The notes below the pieces were generated by a model. That model made no database searches. It saw only the letters and a program-made list of their open reading frames with translations, and was not told the DNA's origin. Made by a program: the position numbers and the translations under genes. DNA of 64,000 nt. Source: Atherinomorus stipes (lineage: Eukaryota; Chordata; Actinopteri; Atheriniformes; Atherinidae). Positions 46,481 to 57,245 of this stretch are shown here, in pieces. Position 1 is the stretch's first letter, and the number at the start of each line of letters is the position of its first letter. The stretch is from assembly GCA_023101725.1 (NCBI GenBank), contig JALJCO010001289.1, positions 21,568 to 85,567 of the forward strand, given 5' to 3'.

Positions 46481-46670
46481 GCAGGCAGAAGTCCAGGGCA
46501 GGTATCCAGGAGGGCAAGGCAAAAAGTCAGGGTCCAAGACAGGCAAGGGTCACAGCCAGACAGGCAGAGGTCCAAGGCAGATATCCAGGGGGGGCAAGGC
46601 AAAGGTCAGGGTCCAAGACAGGCAAGGGTCACAGCCAGGCAGGCAGAAAAGTTATGGTCCAAGGGCAAGG
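46481..46670. repeat. Tandem repeat rich in CAAGGCA / GGCAGGCAGA
   Basis: Roughly two units, each with GGGTCCAAGACAGGCAAGGG, TCACAGCCAG.CAGGCAGA and TATCCAGG.GGGCAAGGCA. The flanks (AGGAGACCTGGACTC; GGTGGCACCAATCAGGAAAC) look like a larger fish repeat of uncertain class. The long frames on both strands come from stop-poor repeat units. Confidence 0.75.
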
Positions 46671-48127
46671 TTTGAAAAAAGGCGCTGGATCGCTGTAACG
46701 GGGACACAGACAATCTGGCACTGGAGGATGAGAAGAGGAGGCTTAAATGGCAGCAGAAACAGGTGAGCAGAGTGAGGGTAATTAGCACAGGTGGCACCAA
46801 TCAGGAAACAGAGCTCCCTTGCAGATCATGACAGAAAGCTCTACTTGTGCTACTTTCTCTCATTACTCAAAGCTTAGTCATGGTGAAACAAAGTAAAAAG
46901 GTGAAAGTGATGTCTGAGCAGGCCAGAAAAAAAAAAAGAGGCAAAGGGATCACAGCGGATCAAAAACATGAGTGGACATTGGAAAAAAATTTCTGTCGTT
47001 GGAGATTTCTAAAACAGCAATGTGGAAGCAAAACCCACTCTGTTTGCCACGGTATCATTAGACTGGTAAGTAAGTTTGGCTGTTGTGTAAACATACGAAA
47101 ATGTGATGCTTTTTTTTTCAGTCAGCGTTTATTCAAAACAACATCAATAAGAGCCATATAAGCTGCCTATAGTTTCCTGTTGTGCAATTGTAGCTGGTTT
47201 GAAGCAATAAATGCGTTCTCTGTAATTCATATAAATATCAAAGAAGTAACAGAACGATCGTCAGTTTGCTTGGTTTAGTTGTATGATTTTCATACGCTGT
47301 TCAGAGGGAAGCAGTGCCACTGTAATGTCCTGTAAGCTGAGCTAGTCCAGACGTTCTCATCACAAACGTTATTTTTGCCAAAGTTACGACTTCATTCAGT
47401 GCACTAAACTACAACTTGGTTCCATGGACGGTTTTGATTGCGCATTTATTTTTGCATTGTGCGTTTGTGTGTGATATTTCAGCTATGTAACTATATATGA
47501 TTAGAAACAGCTACTGTAGAGGTGCATACCTCCACCAGGGGCTAATGATCCAATGGTGAAAAATCCTTTAGAAAATTCTTGAATCTTGATGGACTCTTTA
47601 TTTCAATATCCAAACATGGGAGAAGAGATTTAAATTTGCGTCATTGTCCTGAGGCCTGTGAGACATTGGTGTGAGACATTGGTGCCTTTGGAGGTTTAGC
47701 GCTCCTACTGGCCAAAAGTTACACGGTATAACTTTAATATTTTGCAGTGGTGACAACAAAAGAATGAATCTGTAGTGGAATATAGCCGTGTCTCAATACG
47801 GGATCTGCACACTTTGAAGTGCAGGTTCATTGGCTACTGTACATACTGTATGTCACAGTGGTGTTTTTTTTTATTTGGAATTAATTATTCCGAATAAAAT
47901 AATGCAGAATTAACCTATTCTCCTTTGTTTTTACATGGAAATAGTAATAATGAATTGAGGCTTACATGGAAAACACATTTATTTAATTTAATTCTGCTTT
48001 AACTCGGGGGGCTTGAGAAGCATTCTGAGGTATACAAATACATGATGTATTTGTACACTGCAGAAATTCTTTCATAGGTATTCTTCATCATTATTTGAAT
48101 TATTTTAATTTAGATAAATCAATTGCA
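46671..48127. other. No recognisable gene
   Basis: Near 47515-47600 (GTGCATACCTCCACCAGGGG, GGTGAAAAATCC) there is weak similarity to repeat R1. A 104-codon frame at 46847-47161 is lysine-rich and shows no domain. Confidence 0.35.
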
Positions 48128-48440
48128 TTTTACCCTCGCCAGGGGACGGGGGTTATGTTTTCATTAGCATTAGTTTGTTTGTTAGTTTGTCTGTTTGCAA
48201 AAAACTCGAAAAGTTACAAAAAGATTTGCCTGAAATTTTCAGAGGTGTGGTGCTGATCCGGATCGTCTGGATAGATACACACCACAAAATTGGCTATGTA
48301 CCCCAATATGTCACATCCATTCACGAAGTGGGGGAAAATAGTGCAACCATTTAAGCCCATGCTGAGCCGGTGTTTTCTAGAGACCATTATCCATGACGTA
48401 CGGACAAATTTCGACAAAACACCACCATTCAACAATGACT
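48128..48440 (+). repeat. R1-related repeat, end fragment
   Basis: Contains CCCTCGCCAGGGGACGGGGG, TTGTCTGTTTGCAAAAAACTC, CTGAAATTTTCAGAGGTG and TGATCCGGATCGTCTGGA, the order seen in the widespread fish repeat to which R1 seems related. Only one end is present. Confidence 0.5.
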
Positions 48441-48696
48441 GAAACCCTGCAGACCAATATCATATTGATTTCAGTGACTTTGACTGCTCTAACAGTGTGT
48501 GGCAGTAGGTGTCTTTATGAAATGAGATATCACTGCTAATCAGGCTAGATCCATTGTTAAAATGCTGATTCTCAAATTTGTATTTTTAGGTCCAAAAGGC
48601 TTATTTTAAGGGTCTTAGTCGTTCGGACAAGGAATGGCATGCCTCAGGAAATTGGACATAATTGACGTTGACTGTTGTCCTTACATCCTACCTGAA

Positions 48697-48790
48697 ACTA
48701 GGGCTGTGCGGTATACCGGTTCATAGCGAAAACCGGTGTTTATTTTCATTGTGATATGTCCTATTTTTCATATAACGCTATACCGGTGAA
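48697..48790. mobile_element. One end of a hAT-like miniature element
   Basis: AGGGCTGTGCGGTATACCGG followed by GCTATACCGGTGAAAAG. No inverse partner end was found, so only one terminus is supported. Confidence 0.35.
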
Positions 48791-49198
48791 AAGCCCAGAC
48801 AACATGAGGAGCGTGCGCAGTGGGAAAGTGTTTCAGTGGGGACCGATTTCACTGCCGGACACAAACACCACAGCGCATGGAAATCTGGCTTAAGCTGTCA
48901 AAGTTACGCACACCTTGTTTACCAGGAGGAACTAATTCCCAAAGATAAACCATGCATATGGTTTGGAAGTTTTTCGGCTTTACAAGATCAGACGTGGACC
49001 AAACAACTGTTAACAAATGCTGTTGAGCAAAAGTGGCAACTGGCGGTGATAACACTAGTAGCTACTGTAGCTTAGCCGACAACACGTTTTAGAGTAGCAA
49101 GAATGTCTTGATCTGGAACTGGATATGAGAAAAAGAGCAAGAAGTAATCGGATTACAATCATTTCACCATGACAAGGACAAGATTCCCATAGATGACA
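48791..49198. other. No recognisable gene
   Basis: Unassigned; probably the interior of the element starting at 48697. Confidence 0.3.
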
Positions 49199-49201
49199 CA
49201 G

Positions 49202-49246
<45 letters not shown>

Positions 49247-49258
49247 AAGAAAGAAAGT
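49199..49258. repeat. (GAAA)n microsatellite
   Basis: About 14 tetranucleotide units with two irregular units near the right side. Pure purine on this strand. Confidence 0.97.
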
Positions 49259-49859
49259 AATTAACGGCGAAACATCAGTAGTCAGATCAGAGTAGCAGAT
49301 TTGTGAACGGGCAGAGTTTACGAACAACTGTTAAGCTAAATACAAGCTAACGCTAACTTAGTTGTTTGTGTACGTTTCAAACAGATGCTCGGAGCGCCGC
49401 TGCTTAGCACCTCTACGTCCACCTGACGGTAAGTGAAGCACAAATTTCTTATCTGAAGTGGAGGTACATGTCTCTACAGCACTTGAGTTACCTTTTTGAA
49501 CACCTGTCAGCGTTGTGATTTTACCTGTGTGAGCAAAGATGTGTCTGCTCTTCTCCTCACCTTCTGACTGTCGGCAGACTAGGCTGCTGCCTCATACAGT
49601 GATTTAAAAACGCTGGTCATATTTCCATCAGTCATGTGAAGCTCATCCTTGCGAACAAAGCAACACCATCCTGACACACTTTAGCTCACTCTGATTGGTT
49701 CATCGGTGTCTGTCGTGTCAGCATGAAGTCGACAACCACGTGGTGTGATTTGGTGGAGAGGGAGAGAAAAAAAAACGTGTGTAAACAGACACAGCCACAT
49801 TCAAATGGTTCTACATCTTTGTGTTTTGGCAGATCGTGAGCACGTTCAAAACCTTCACG
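49259..49859. other. No recognisable gene
   Basis: Unassigned; short frames without domains. Confidence 0.35.
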
Positions 49860-49908
49860 ATCAATTATATATATGTATATAGATTTATATTTATACATAT
49901 ATATATAT

Positions 49909-49939
<31 letters not shown>

Positions 49940-50032
49940 TATCTTTCTATCTATCTATCTATATACATATCTATCTATCTATGATATATCTATATATAGA
50001 GATAGATATATGTATATATCTATATATATAGG
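49860..50032. repeat. Compound TA / GATA / TATC microsatellite, inverted
   Basis: A TA run, then about six GATA units, then TATC units, then mixed GATATA. GATA and TATC blocks are complementary, so the strand can fold back on itself. Confidence 0.95.
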
Positions 50033-50989
50033 AAGTCCCCAAATGTTTTACACTGAATCCCATGTCTGATTTCCTGTCTAGTCCGATCTGCACTACTGAA
50101 ATTTACGCATCGGTGCGTTCTCCTTCAAAAATAGAGCTGGCGCGTATCTTTACCGTAGTGGCATGACATGCCAGAGCGACAACAAACCGCCCACACACTG
50201 CAGCGTGCCTGATATATTTCAAACCATTGACTACATGGGGTGCGATCCAGTGGTCATGTCTACTACACACAGATAAATTCATCTTGTACTGTACATGTTC
50301 TTGCTGTTGCCTGACCAAAACTTTCCCTATTGTTTTGATATTGATGTATCAATTTGCTTGTTTTCCAGGTTCAGATGCAAATGTTTGTGACAAATCCATC
50401 TTATGCTGACTTTCCAACATGGGCTCCAAAAACATGCGTTGTATTCCGAGTGAGGAGAGGTGAGGAGTTTTTTGCAAAAATTTTGGACTGAACATCTCTC
50501 TCCCCAAATGAGGCAGAAGCTTTGTGTATTCTTTTGTTGTTACATTATACTATACTTTAACACTTATTATCTAGTCATTACGATTGCTAACCTGCTAATA
50601 GTGTCCTATTTGTTGTTAATTGTCTTATACAGTATGTAGACTTGAAAGTGATACCAAACCAAACCTTATGACTTAAGTAGCAGCATGGCTCAAGTTAGGA
50701 CCGCCTTCCAACACAAGTAATAGAGCAGTATGACCTCACTGCTCAAAAGCACACAAGCAAGTGCTTTCTAAATCATTTTAATACTCGAGTACATGTGACA
50801 AAGACCAGCATTACTACAAGATATTTTTTATAATTTTTATAGTGGGGACCATGTACAAAATCACTTATCTGTACAACAGAGAAGATGCTTTGTCCAGGAT
50901 CTGGCTATTTCTAATTTCCATCTACAGTCCGTCCCCACTCTGATGTGTACATAATGGCACCAAAAATATTCATGAGAGCTGCACAGACA
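50033..50989. other. No clearly recognisable gene
   Basis: Unassigned. It may contain upstream parts of the transposon-type gene that becomes readable at 51060, but I cannot read any. Confidence 0.3.
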
Positions 50990-52060
50990 TGAACTATGTG
51001 ATCAATAATGGCCTCTTTTCTCTTCTGCATCTCATTACTTAAAGAAACCCCTTCTCTGACAGAGCCTTGTCTGTTTACTGAAAATCTGAGGCATTTCCAC
51101 TGTGCAACTGGCTACCCACCAGATACTGTATATTGCATAACATTTTTGAAGGCATTGTTCCCTTGGGACTGGGTCTTGCTGCTGTTTGACATCACAGAAA
51201 TATTTCACTTTCAGTAAACTTACCAATGTCAGTGCAAACTTTCCTTACAAGTGGAGTGACAAAACTGCCAGTCCTCAGCCACTACTTGCAACCTTCTCCA
51301 CTTAACGTAAGATACGCCCATGAAAATTGGTTCCCCATACGTTTGCTTCCTTTCATTATTGGAGACAAAATACCCCTGGGGTATTTAGCTTTCTGCTAAA
51401 AGACATTGAACTTGTTGTCACTCCAGTCCATCATGTAGAAAGCATAACATATCTTGACTCAAAAATCTCTGAACACAGACACATATATTTCCAAATATAG
51501 GTTTGATTCCAAAACATCACTCCTTGGAACATTATTCTACATTAATAAAAGCTCTTGGATCTCTCAGTGCTTTCTGAACTACAAGATTTGAAGCAAAACA
51601 AAGTTTAAACGGATTGTGAGGCATACTGGAAACTTCAAGAACATACTTCTTTCCCTTGCTACAAAGCATCTTCTTGTGATAAGCTATCACCTGCATTCTA
51701 TTACAGTTTTGCCAGCTGTTAATGTTATTAGACTGAAATCAGCACCATTAGATGTTCTGCAATCAATCAATAAAGCATCTGTACCCTTCTCAATCTGAAG
51801 TTCATCTGGCTGACATGGTCACATATCAGGGAACAAGGTACTCAAAAGGCACAATTGTGGCTTATGTTTCCACTGCAGGTCTTCCTGATTTTGCAGAGAT
51901 TGTGCAGGTTGTATTTTTTGTGAAAAAGCAGATATAATAGTACAATGAACACTATCATAGATATAATTTGGAGCAAACTGTTCACACAGCACTTGTTGAA
52001 CAACAGTGTCTTAGTGACCTATGTCTTCTGACAGCCTATATTGTTGCAGGAAAGCGCATA
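50990..52060 (+). pseudogene. Relic of a large multicopy fish transposon-type ORF
   Basis: Blocks in order on the plus strand: ENLRHFHCATGYPPD near 51080-51125 (family pattern FH...G.PPD..HD..EG), HENWFPIRLLPFIIGDKIP near 51319-51375, KISEHRH near 51460-51480, FKNILLSLATKH near 51634-51672, and EVHLADMVTYQGTRYSKGTI near 51800-51860 followed by GLPDFAEIVQV. Frameshifts and stops separate them. I recognise these as parts of long proteins found in many copies in fish genomes, often annotated as uncharacterised. The DDE superfamily is uncertain to me. The N-terminal zinc-finger part is not seen. Confidence 0.6.
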
Positions 52061-52959
52061 GTGATAGTGAAGTGTCATATTTGCCTCAGGTGTTAACAAT
52101 CATCTGCATGTCCAAGATATGGAACAACCTATGGGATTTTGTGTTCTCATTGATCATGAAGTCAAGAAAGTGACACTAAACAGTGGAATACCCTCACCTG
52201 TGGCAGAGTTGGTTGAAGCCATCAAGGAGCAACCATTGTTATCAGTACAAAGATGATGACTTTGATGACTTCTTCACACTCACATCTACCAATGAACTGA
52301 AAAACAAAGGCACACTCAAAGTAGTGTATGCCCCATAACCTTGATGCTAACAGGTGTTCCCCTGGAAGACACTCCTGAAACCTTTAACATGATGTCTTCA
52401 TGCGAGTCTGACAATCTTTCAGTGGCCTCAAATTATACTTTGATTCTGAGTTCACCCCCATTTGAAAGGCGGAGTCCATGGCCAGCTGGGTTTCCCATCC
52501 CAAATTTCTTGCACAAGACAAGGCAATGAGATTTATTTCAGAGAAGGCATCCCACTGACATACCTAAGTGTCAAATCTAACATTGCCTGGCAGAGGCTAT
52601 GCTTTGTTACCCATGTTTTCTACCAGAAGTGGCAGGCACACAAATAAACAGAATTCTCCCCCAAATTTTTTTTAAAAATGCGGCCATCTCAGCAGATAAA
52701 GTCTTTCCCACCAGGCCCGAAGCGGCAAGCGGCAGTGCTTGCCACAGCTGAATGTGACATATGGTAGGAAGTGGGATGTAAAAAGTAGAGAACTAAGTAC
52801 ATTTCCATAACCAAAACATCTTTCAGAATAAACAGCTGGACCAAACAATTATATGAAAGTCTATCTATATGTAGGCAGGAGATGAAGACACATTGTGAAG
52901 GAAGTGGGGAAGCCAGAGTATTGGGTGTCAATGAACCCATTCACATGCGCACCAACAAT

Positions 52960-53768
52960 GGGCTTTATGCACAACTCCACTACTTCCTAACTTAGGGCAC
53001 ATTCACAAAGCTTTTTGATTCGAATCAGAGTCTGTTTGCTCGAAAAGTCTGCTTTGTTTAGGGGAGTTGTGAATGCACAAATGAACTCTGATCCGGAACA
53101 AATAACCGGACTCGGTCCGCCTGCAAACGCAGGTCTTGGTCCGATTCAAGTGAACCAAAGACAGGAAGTAGACTACAAATTGCATTGGCATTGTGGGTCT
53201 AATGTTGGACAACTTGGGTAAACGCAATGACAGCAAACACACGTGTGGGACTGCAGTACTGATAAAGATTTGTGGTCAGACGTGGAGTTACAAGGAAGTA
53301 AAAGCTTAAATCGATATTTGATCTGATGAAAGCATATCCAGCTACTTGTACAAAAATGTTACTTTGTGGAGTGAACAGAAGTTGTGAGAACCTTCTTGTA
53401 CGTACGTCTTGTCCTCGCCAACGGTGAATCTGAAAGCAGTGCCACCTGAGATTCTCATTCTTGGCCCGTTTGGCAATAGTGCAACGTGAACACGATCTCA
53501 GTCCGGAAGACCACCTGCCCCCAACCAAACCGAGTCCCCAAACAGACCGAGACTCACGGATTATGCTTTCTGAATGCGCCCTTAACCCAGCTCCTTTGTC
53601 TCCTGTCTTTCATTATTGGATGATTTGATTAATCTAGGTGTGCCTGACCTCAGTAACCACGAGTACAGTGGCCAGAGACACCTGGATTAATCAGTTTGTC
53701 CAATAATGGAAGTGAAGGTAAAGGAGCTGGCTTAAGTTCAGGAAGCGGTAGAGTTGTGCATACAGCCC
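52960..53768. repeat. Foldback element F, copy 3, interrupted
   Basis: Starts GGGCTTTATGCACAACTCC and ends GAGTTGTGCATACAGCCC. Removing the element at 52995-53581 plus one TTA leaves 219 bp, the same length as copy 1, with both arms intact. Confidence 0.88.
52995..53581. mobile_element. PIF/Harbinger-type miniature element inside the foldback
   Basis: The termini GGGCACATTCACAAAGC and GCTTTCTGAATGCGCCC are inverse with a few differences. The target duplication TTA lies at 52992-52994 and 53582-53584. The interior has no gene: short frames at 53003-53242 and 53199-53528 lack domains. Confidence 0.88.
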
Positions 53769-54409
53769 ATTTGATTATAAGATTTCTTGAGTTATCTGAT
53801 TATTAGGTTGCATGTAGAGGGGCTCAAGGAAGGACACACACACAAAAGAGAAACAAAAGGCTGGGGGATGGATTGGGTTTCAGTCCAGGTGCACATGCAT
53901 ACATGAGCAACGGGAGATTAGGTGTCAATACAACTAAGCACATGCACAAACAAGGGGATATCAGCTAAACACAAGTGACAAGGTAGTTGGGAGTGAAATC
54001 ACTGCTAACTTTGGGTCCGATTGAAATGCATAGGCACCCAATCAGATACGAAATTTGTAAGCACAAAAATCTGTTCTATTCGTATCCGGTGGGTAGCGGG
54101 CCTAACACAGCTTACCTCCCTGATGCCCAAAGATGTGAAGTAGCTCAGGCATCAGTTGATAAACATCCCTGCTTGAAAGAACCCAGATCTTTTAATGGAA
54201 TTTACAGGTGACAGCAAAGCCTTAAAAACAAATGTGGAAATTACTGGACCACATGTAAAGAACTCGGAAGCCCTGAACTCCTGATCAATTCACTAAAACA
54301 CAAGCCAGATGATGAAAGAAAAGTTGCCCAGAATATAAAGAAACCAAAGACAGCAGATATAAATTGCGTGCCCTCACATTCACCTGGTGAAACAGAAGAC
54401 ACCTTAGAA

Positions 54410-54520
54410 CAGGGTTATTGAAGTCAGTCCTACAAGAGCCGAAATCCTGCAGGTTTTCAATGTAACCCTGCTCCAACACATCTGACTCGCATTAATGAGT
54501 CAGACATAAAAACATAAATA
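54410..54520. mobile_element. Fragment of a hAT-like miniature element
   Basis: ACAGGGTTATTGAAGTCAGTC, then GCCGAAATCCTGCAGG and CTGCTCCAACACATCTGA, resembles the CAGGG-type miniature element family seen complete at 57246-57465. It interrupts the SAMD3-like relic between its last two readable blocks. Confidence 0.45.
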
Positions 54521-55074
54521 ACATGATGGCTTACAGCTGGAGCAGACAGGAATCGGTCCCCCGGTCACCAAGAGTGGCAGATTTTGAAGAATATTGGCCA
54601 GCTCTTTCTGAACCATTCCAGGTAAACAATCTAATCTAAGGTTGCCTAAATGTACGTTTTTATTCATGTAATTGTAATTAAAGGCAGGGTGGAAGATATT
54701 TTCTCGCAGCATTTTTTAATATATTGCATAAAATCTCCTTCAGACCCCAATTGCAGACGATTGAATGCTCTGACACAAAAATTAAAAAATGTAGTCACCT
54801 GTGGAACGGACAGGACTGAAAAAACCCAATCCAGTTGTCTTGGACGGCCCGTGCTTATTGATTGAATGATATGTCTATCAAACTCAAAGGCCGTTTGTCC
54901 CTCCCCCCGTGCCACCCGAATGCATGCTGGCACACTCGCTTGCAACTCGCTGTGAATGCTCGCTGCCTTTGTAGGCTATCTGTGTAGCTGTTTGCTCTTA
55001 AAATGCACCGAAAAGAAAAAAACGGATGAAGATCAAGTCATGGAGGTGTTTACATTTGCAGTGTGGATGTTTTA

Positions 55075-55947
55075 GGCCTGGGATATACTTGCTGTGGACG
55101 CAAACATTCACGCAAGCAGTCTGCGTCGTCTGTGAATATACTTGCTGCAGGACTTCGCGGCCAAAACGCTCAATACTGGAGGCCACCACTAGGAGCAGTA
55201 CACAGCACTTGGACACTGAGAATGTGAAAAGGTCAATCTGCTGGTCAGATTGTATTTCCGGGGAATATGTAAATGACCCAGGTGCATGTGAAAAATGGAC
55301 AACATTATTGTTGAATCTACTTGACCCCTCAGGTCATCTGGATCCAGTCTTTTATCAGTTCCCAGAGTCAGAACCAGACATGGAGAACCTGCGTTCAGCT
55401 TCTATGCTCCACATGTCTGGAACAAACTCCCAGAACGTCTCAGATCAGCTAAAACACTTAGTTTATTTAAATCCAGGCTGAAGACCCACCTGTTCTCAGC
55501 TGCATTTACGTAGATTTTATTCAAAAGTTAAAATCTGCACGTCTCTATATTCTCTCTTTTTAATCTTAAATGCTTTTAATTTTGAATCATGCTTCTAATT
55601 GTTTTTTCTCTCCCTTTTGCTTATAATGTTTTATGGAAAGCACTTTGAATTGTTCTGTACATGAAATGTGCTATACAAATAAACTTGCCTTGCCTTGCCT
55701 GTTCTTGAGGAAGAAGAAACGATCATTTTACTTTTGCTGCTGCAAAATGCCGGTAGTTTCAGACCAGGTCTGTGCTATTCAAAACAACTTGCCGACACCA
55801 TTGTGTTTGCCCAGGTGTTTACCTCTGACCTCATGTTTACATTTCTTGTAAGCATGAGCAGCTCTAACGTTCAAGTCAATATTGCACCATGCGCACGCTA
55901 CCTCACGTCAGTGCGTACGCGTCACCAGCAGCAAGTATATTCCAGCC
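55075..55947. mobile_element. Miniature element inserted in M1, TTTA target duplication
   Basis: The ends GGCCTGGGATATACTTGCTG and CAGCAAGTATATTCCAGCC are inverse, flanked by TTTA at 55071-55074 and 55948-55951. In the uninterrupted M1 copy the same position reads GGATGTTTGACACTGCC, so the empty site agrees. Sequence near 55133-55210 recurs at 45270-45380. Superfamily uncertain; a 3-bp TTA reading is possible. Confidence 0.85.
55310..55700 (+). mobile_element. 5'-truncated L2 LINE
   Basis: From 55400 one frame reads FYAPHVWNKLPERLRSAKT, then LSLFKSRLKTHLFSAAFT and a stop at 55511-55513. This is the conserved C-terminus of the L2 ORF2 protein. The 3' UTR ends GAAATGTGCTATACAAATAA followed by ACTTGCCTTGCCTTGCC, the usual L2 tail of fish. 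The 5' break is somewhere near 55300-55325. It sits inside the 55075-55947 miniature element. Confidence 0.9.
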
Positions 55948-56114
55948 TTTACACCGCAGAAGGAGTTGGAGGTAAGCGAATTAACACTTAACACACAACT
56001 TGTTTCCTCAGCTGTTTACTAGCAGGCTAACGAGCAATCCACTCAGCTGTTCTCGGTTATCTTAACTTGAAACCATCGGCGAACACAGTCCCGTGCTCTG
56101 GAGGTGGGGTTTTC

Positions 56115-56129
56115 GGGGGGGGGGGGGGG
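56115..56129. repeat. G15 homopolymer
   Basis: Run of 15 G within M1 copy 3, at a position where copy 1 reads GGCTTCGGGCAGG. Confidence 0.95.
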
Positions 56130-56165
56130 TATTCAACCGATTGAATATCTAATTTCTTACATCAC

Positions 56166-56505
56166 ATTTGGGCAACAGTGGCTCAGGTGGTAGAGCATGT
56201 CAGCCAATGATCAAAGGATCGGCAGTTCGGATCCCCTAGCTGTCGTGTCCTTGGGCAAGACACTTTACCCTCCTTGCCTCCAGTGAGGGCCCTCACTGGA
56301 GGCAAGGCCCTGTGTGAATGTTTCAGTGGTGGTCGGAGGGGCTAGGCTCAAAATGGCTGCCACGCTTCCGTCAGTCTGTCCCAGGGCAGCTGTGGCTACG
56401 TACAAAGCTTATCATCACCAAGTATGAATGAGGACTGAATGAATAATGGATCTACTGTGAGCGCTTTAAGAAAAAGGGCAATATAAATCTAATCCATTAT
56501 AAGCA
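56166..56505 (+). mobile_element. tRNA-derived SINE
   Basis: Head: AGTGGCTCAGGTGGTAGAGC (A box) and GGCAGTTCGGATCCCC (degenerate B box). Body: TGTCCTTGGGCAAGACACTT and CCCAGGGCAGCTGTGGCTAC. Tail: GAGCGCTTTAAGAAAAAGGG, then ATATAAATCTAATCCATT. This is the layout of a widespread percomorph tRNA-derived SINE. A perfect 36-bp palindrome interrupts the body. Confidence 0.88.
56272..56307. repeat. Perfect 36-bp palindrome within the SINE
   Basis: CCTTGCCTCCAGTGAGGG is followed at once by its exact reverse complement, with no spacer. Other SINEs of this type, as I recall them, do not carry the second half. Confidence 0.97.
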
Positions 56506-56540
56506 TAAGAGTGCACATCATCCACCCCCTTAAAAAGAGC

Positions 56541-57237
56541 TGTGCATGTATTCAGATACAGAATTAATATACACTGTAAAACAAAAAACAGTTTAACAAG
56601 TGGTTTGTTGGTGATTTCCCTCAGAAATGAAGAAGCATGACTTCATAAACATGACAGCATATCACTGAAACTACAGTTTAAGCACCAAAAAGGGCTTTTA
56701 CTGATATCCACCCAAAAGCTCATCAGTCTTAAGTTGGAGATAACAAGGGAAAAGAAGCTCACCCTAAATTGGCACCCATGGCTACAGCAGGTTCATTAGG
56801 CTGGTAAGAGGTCAGATTGTTAATCTCTGAGGGATTAGCAACCTTTGAGTTGAGTGTAGATTTATCTTTGAGTAAAAAAAAAAAAAAAAATCCATCTTCT
56901 CCAGCAAATTATACTGTGATTTATAGGTTTAAGGTAAGCTAAGCATAAACAACTACAACAACTATGTACATTATAAGTGGGGGGTGGGGGGAATATATTG
57001 ACATTCACTACTTGAGGATAATGCTCCTCTGTCTGAAGTTTCTGAGCTGTGTTTACAGGCTGGTCGCTACATGCCGTATGTCCCCCCGATTACTGAGGAC
57101 CAGCCCTGCTTCCAAACGTTTTCCAAAACCACTTCCTTCATCAAAAAGATGTCTTTTCTTTATAGCAGTTCAGCTTTGAAGTAAATTTGCAAATTTACCA
57201 AATCAAACAAAATGGCACTCATGCAATAAGAAGCACC
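56541..57237. other. No recognisable gene
   Basis: AT-rich. A19 run region near 56873-56890. Nothing else recognised. Confidence 0.4.
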
Positions 57238-57245
57238 GTTTAAAG

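Larger units (their letters stand above)
52100..54620 (+). pseudogene. Relic of a SAMD3-like / PB1-like second ORF, split by insertions
   Basis: Part 1 reads VLIDHEVKKVTLNSGIPSPV near 52145-52205, then QYKDDDFDDFFTLTSTNELK and GTLKVVYAP to a stop near 52337. This is the PB1-like head of proteins labelled sterile alpha motif domain-containing 3-like in fish. Further pieces follow to about 52640. After a gap holding the foldback element at 52960-53768, part 2 resumes near 54140 with KHPCLKEPRSFNGIY, then HKPDDERKVAQNIKKPK near 54300-54355 and RVADFEEYWPAL near 54572-54610. Stops and shifts make it dead. It follows the 50990-52060 relic on the same strand with no gap, as such pairs often do in fish genomes (recall). 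Confidence 0.55.
54682..56529 (+). mobile_element. TTAA miniature element M1, copy 3, with nested insertions
   Basis: Flanked by TTAA at 54678-54681 and 56530-56533. The left terminus is AGGCAGGGTGGAAGAT and the inverted right terminus GGGGGTGGATGATG. Aligned with copy 1 (7143-7795, reversed) it is continuous to GTGGATG at 55070, resumes at ACCGCAGAAGGAGTTGGAGG near 55954, and is lost again where the SINE starts near 56166. It therefore contains a miniature element (with an L2 inside) and a SINE. Confidence 0.8.

Noticed and set aside
46214..46766. Frames of 153 and 100 codons on + and 135 on -
   Set aside because: They run through the CAAGGCA/GGCAGGCAGA tandem repeat, which lacks stops in several frames; no domain is visible.
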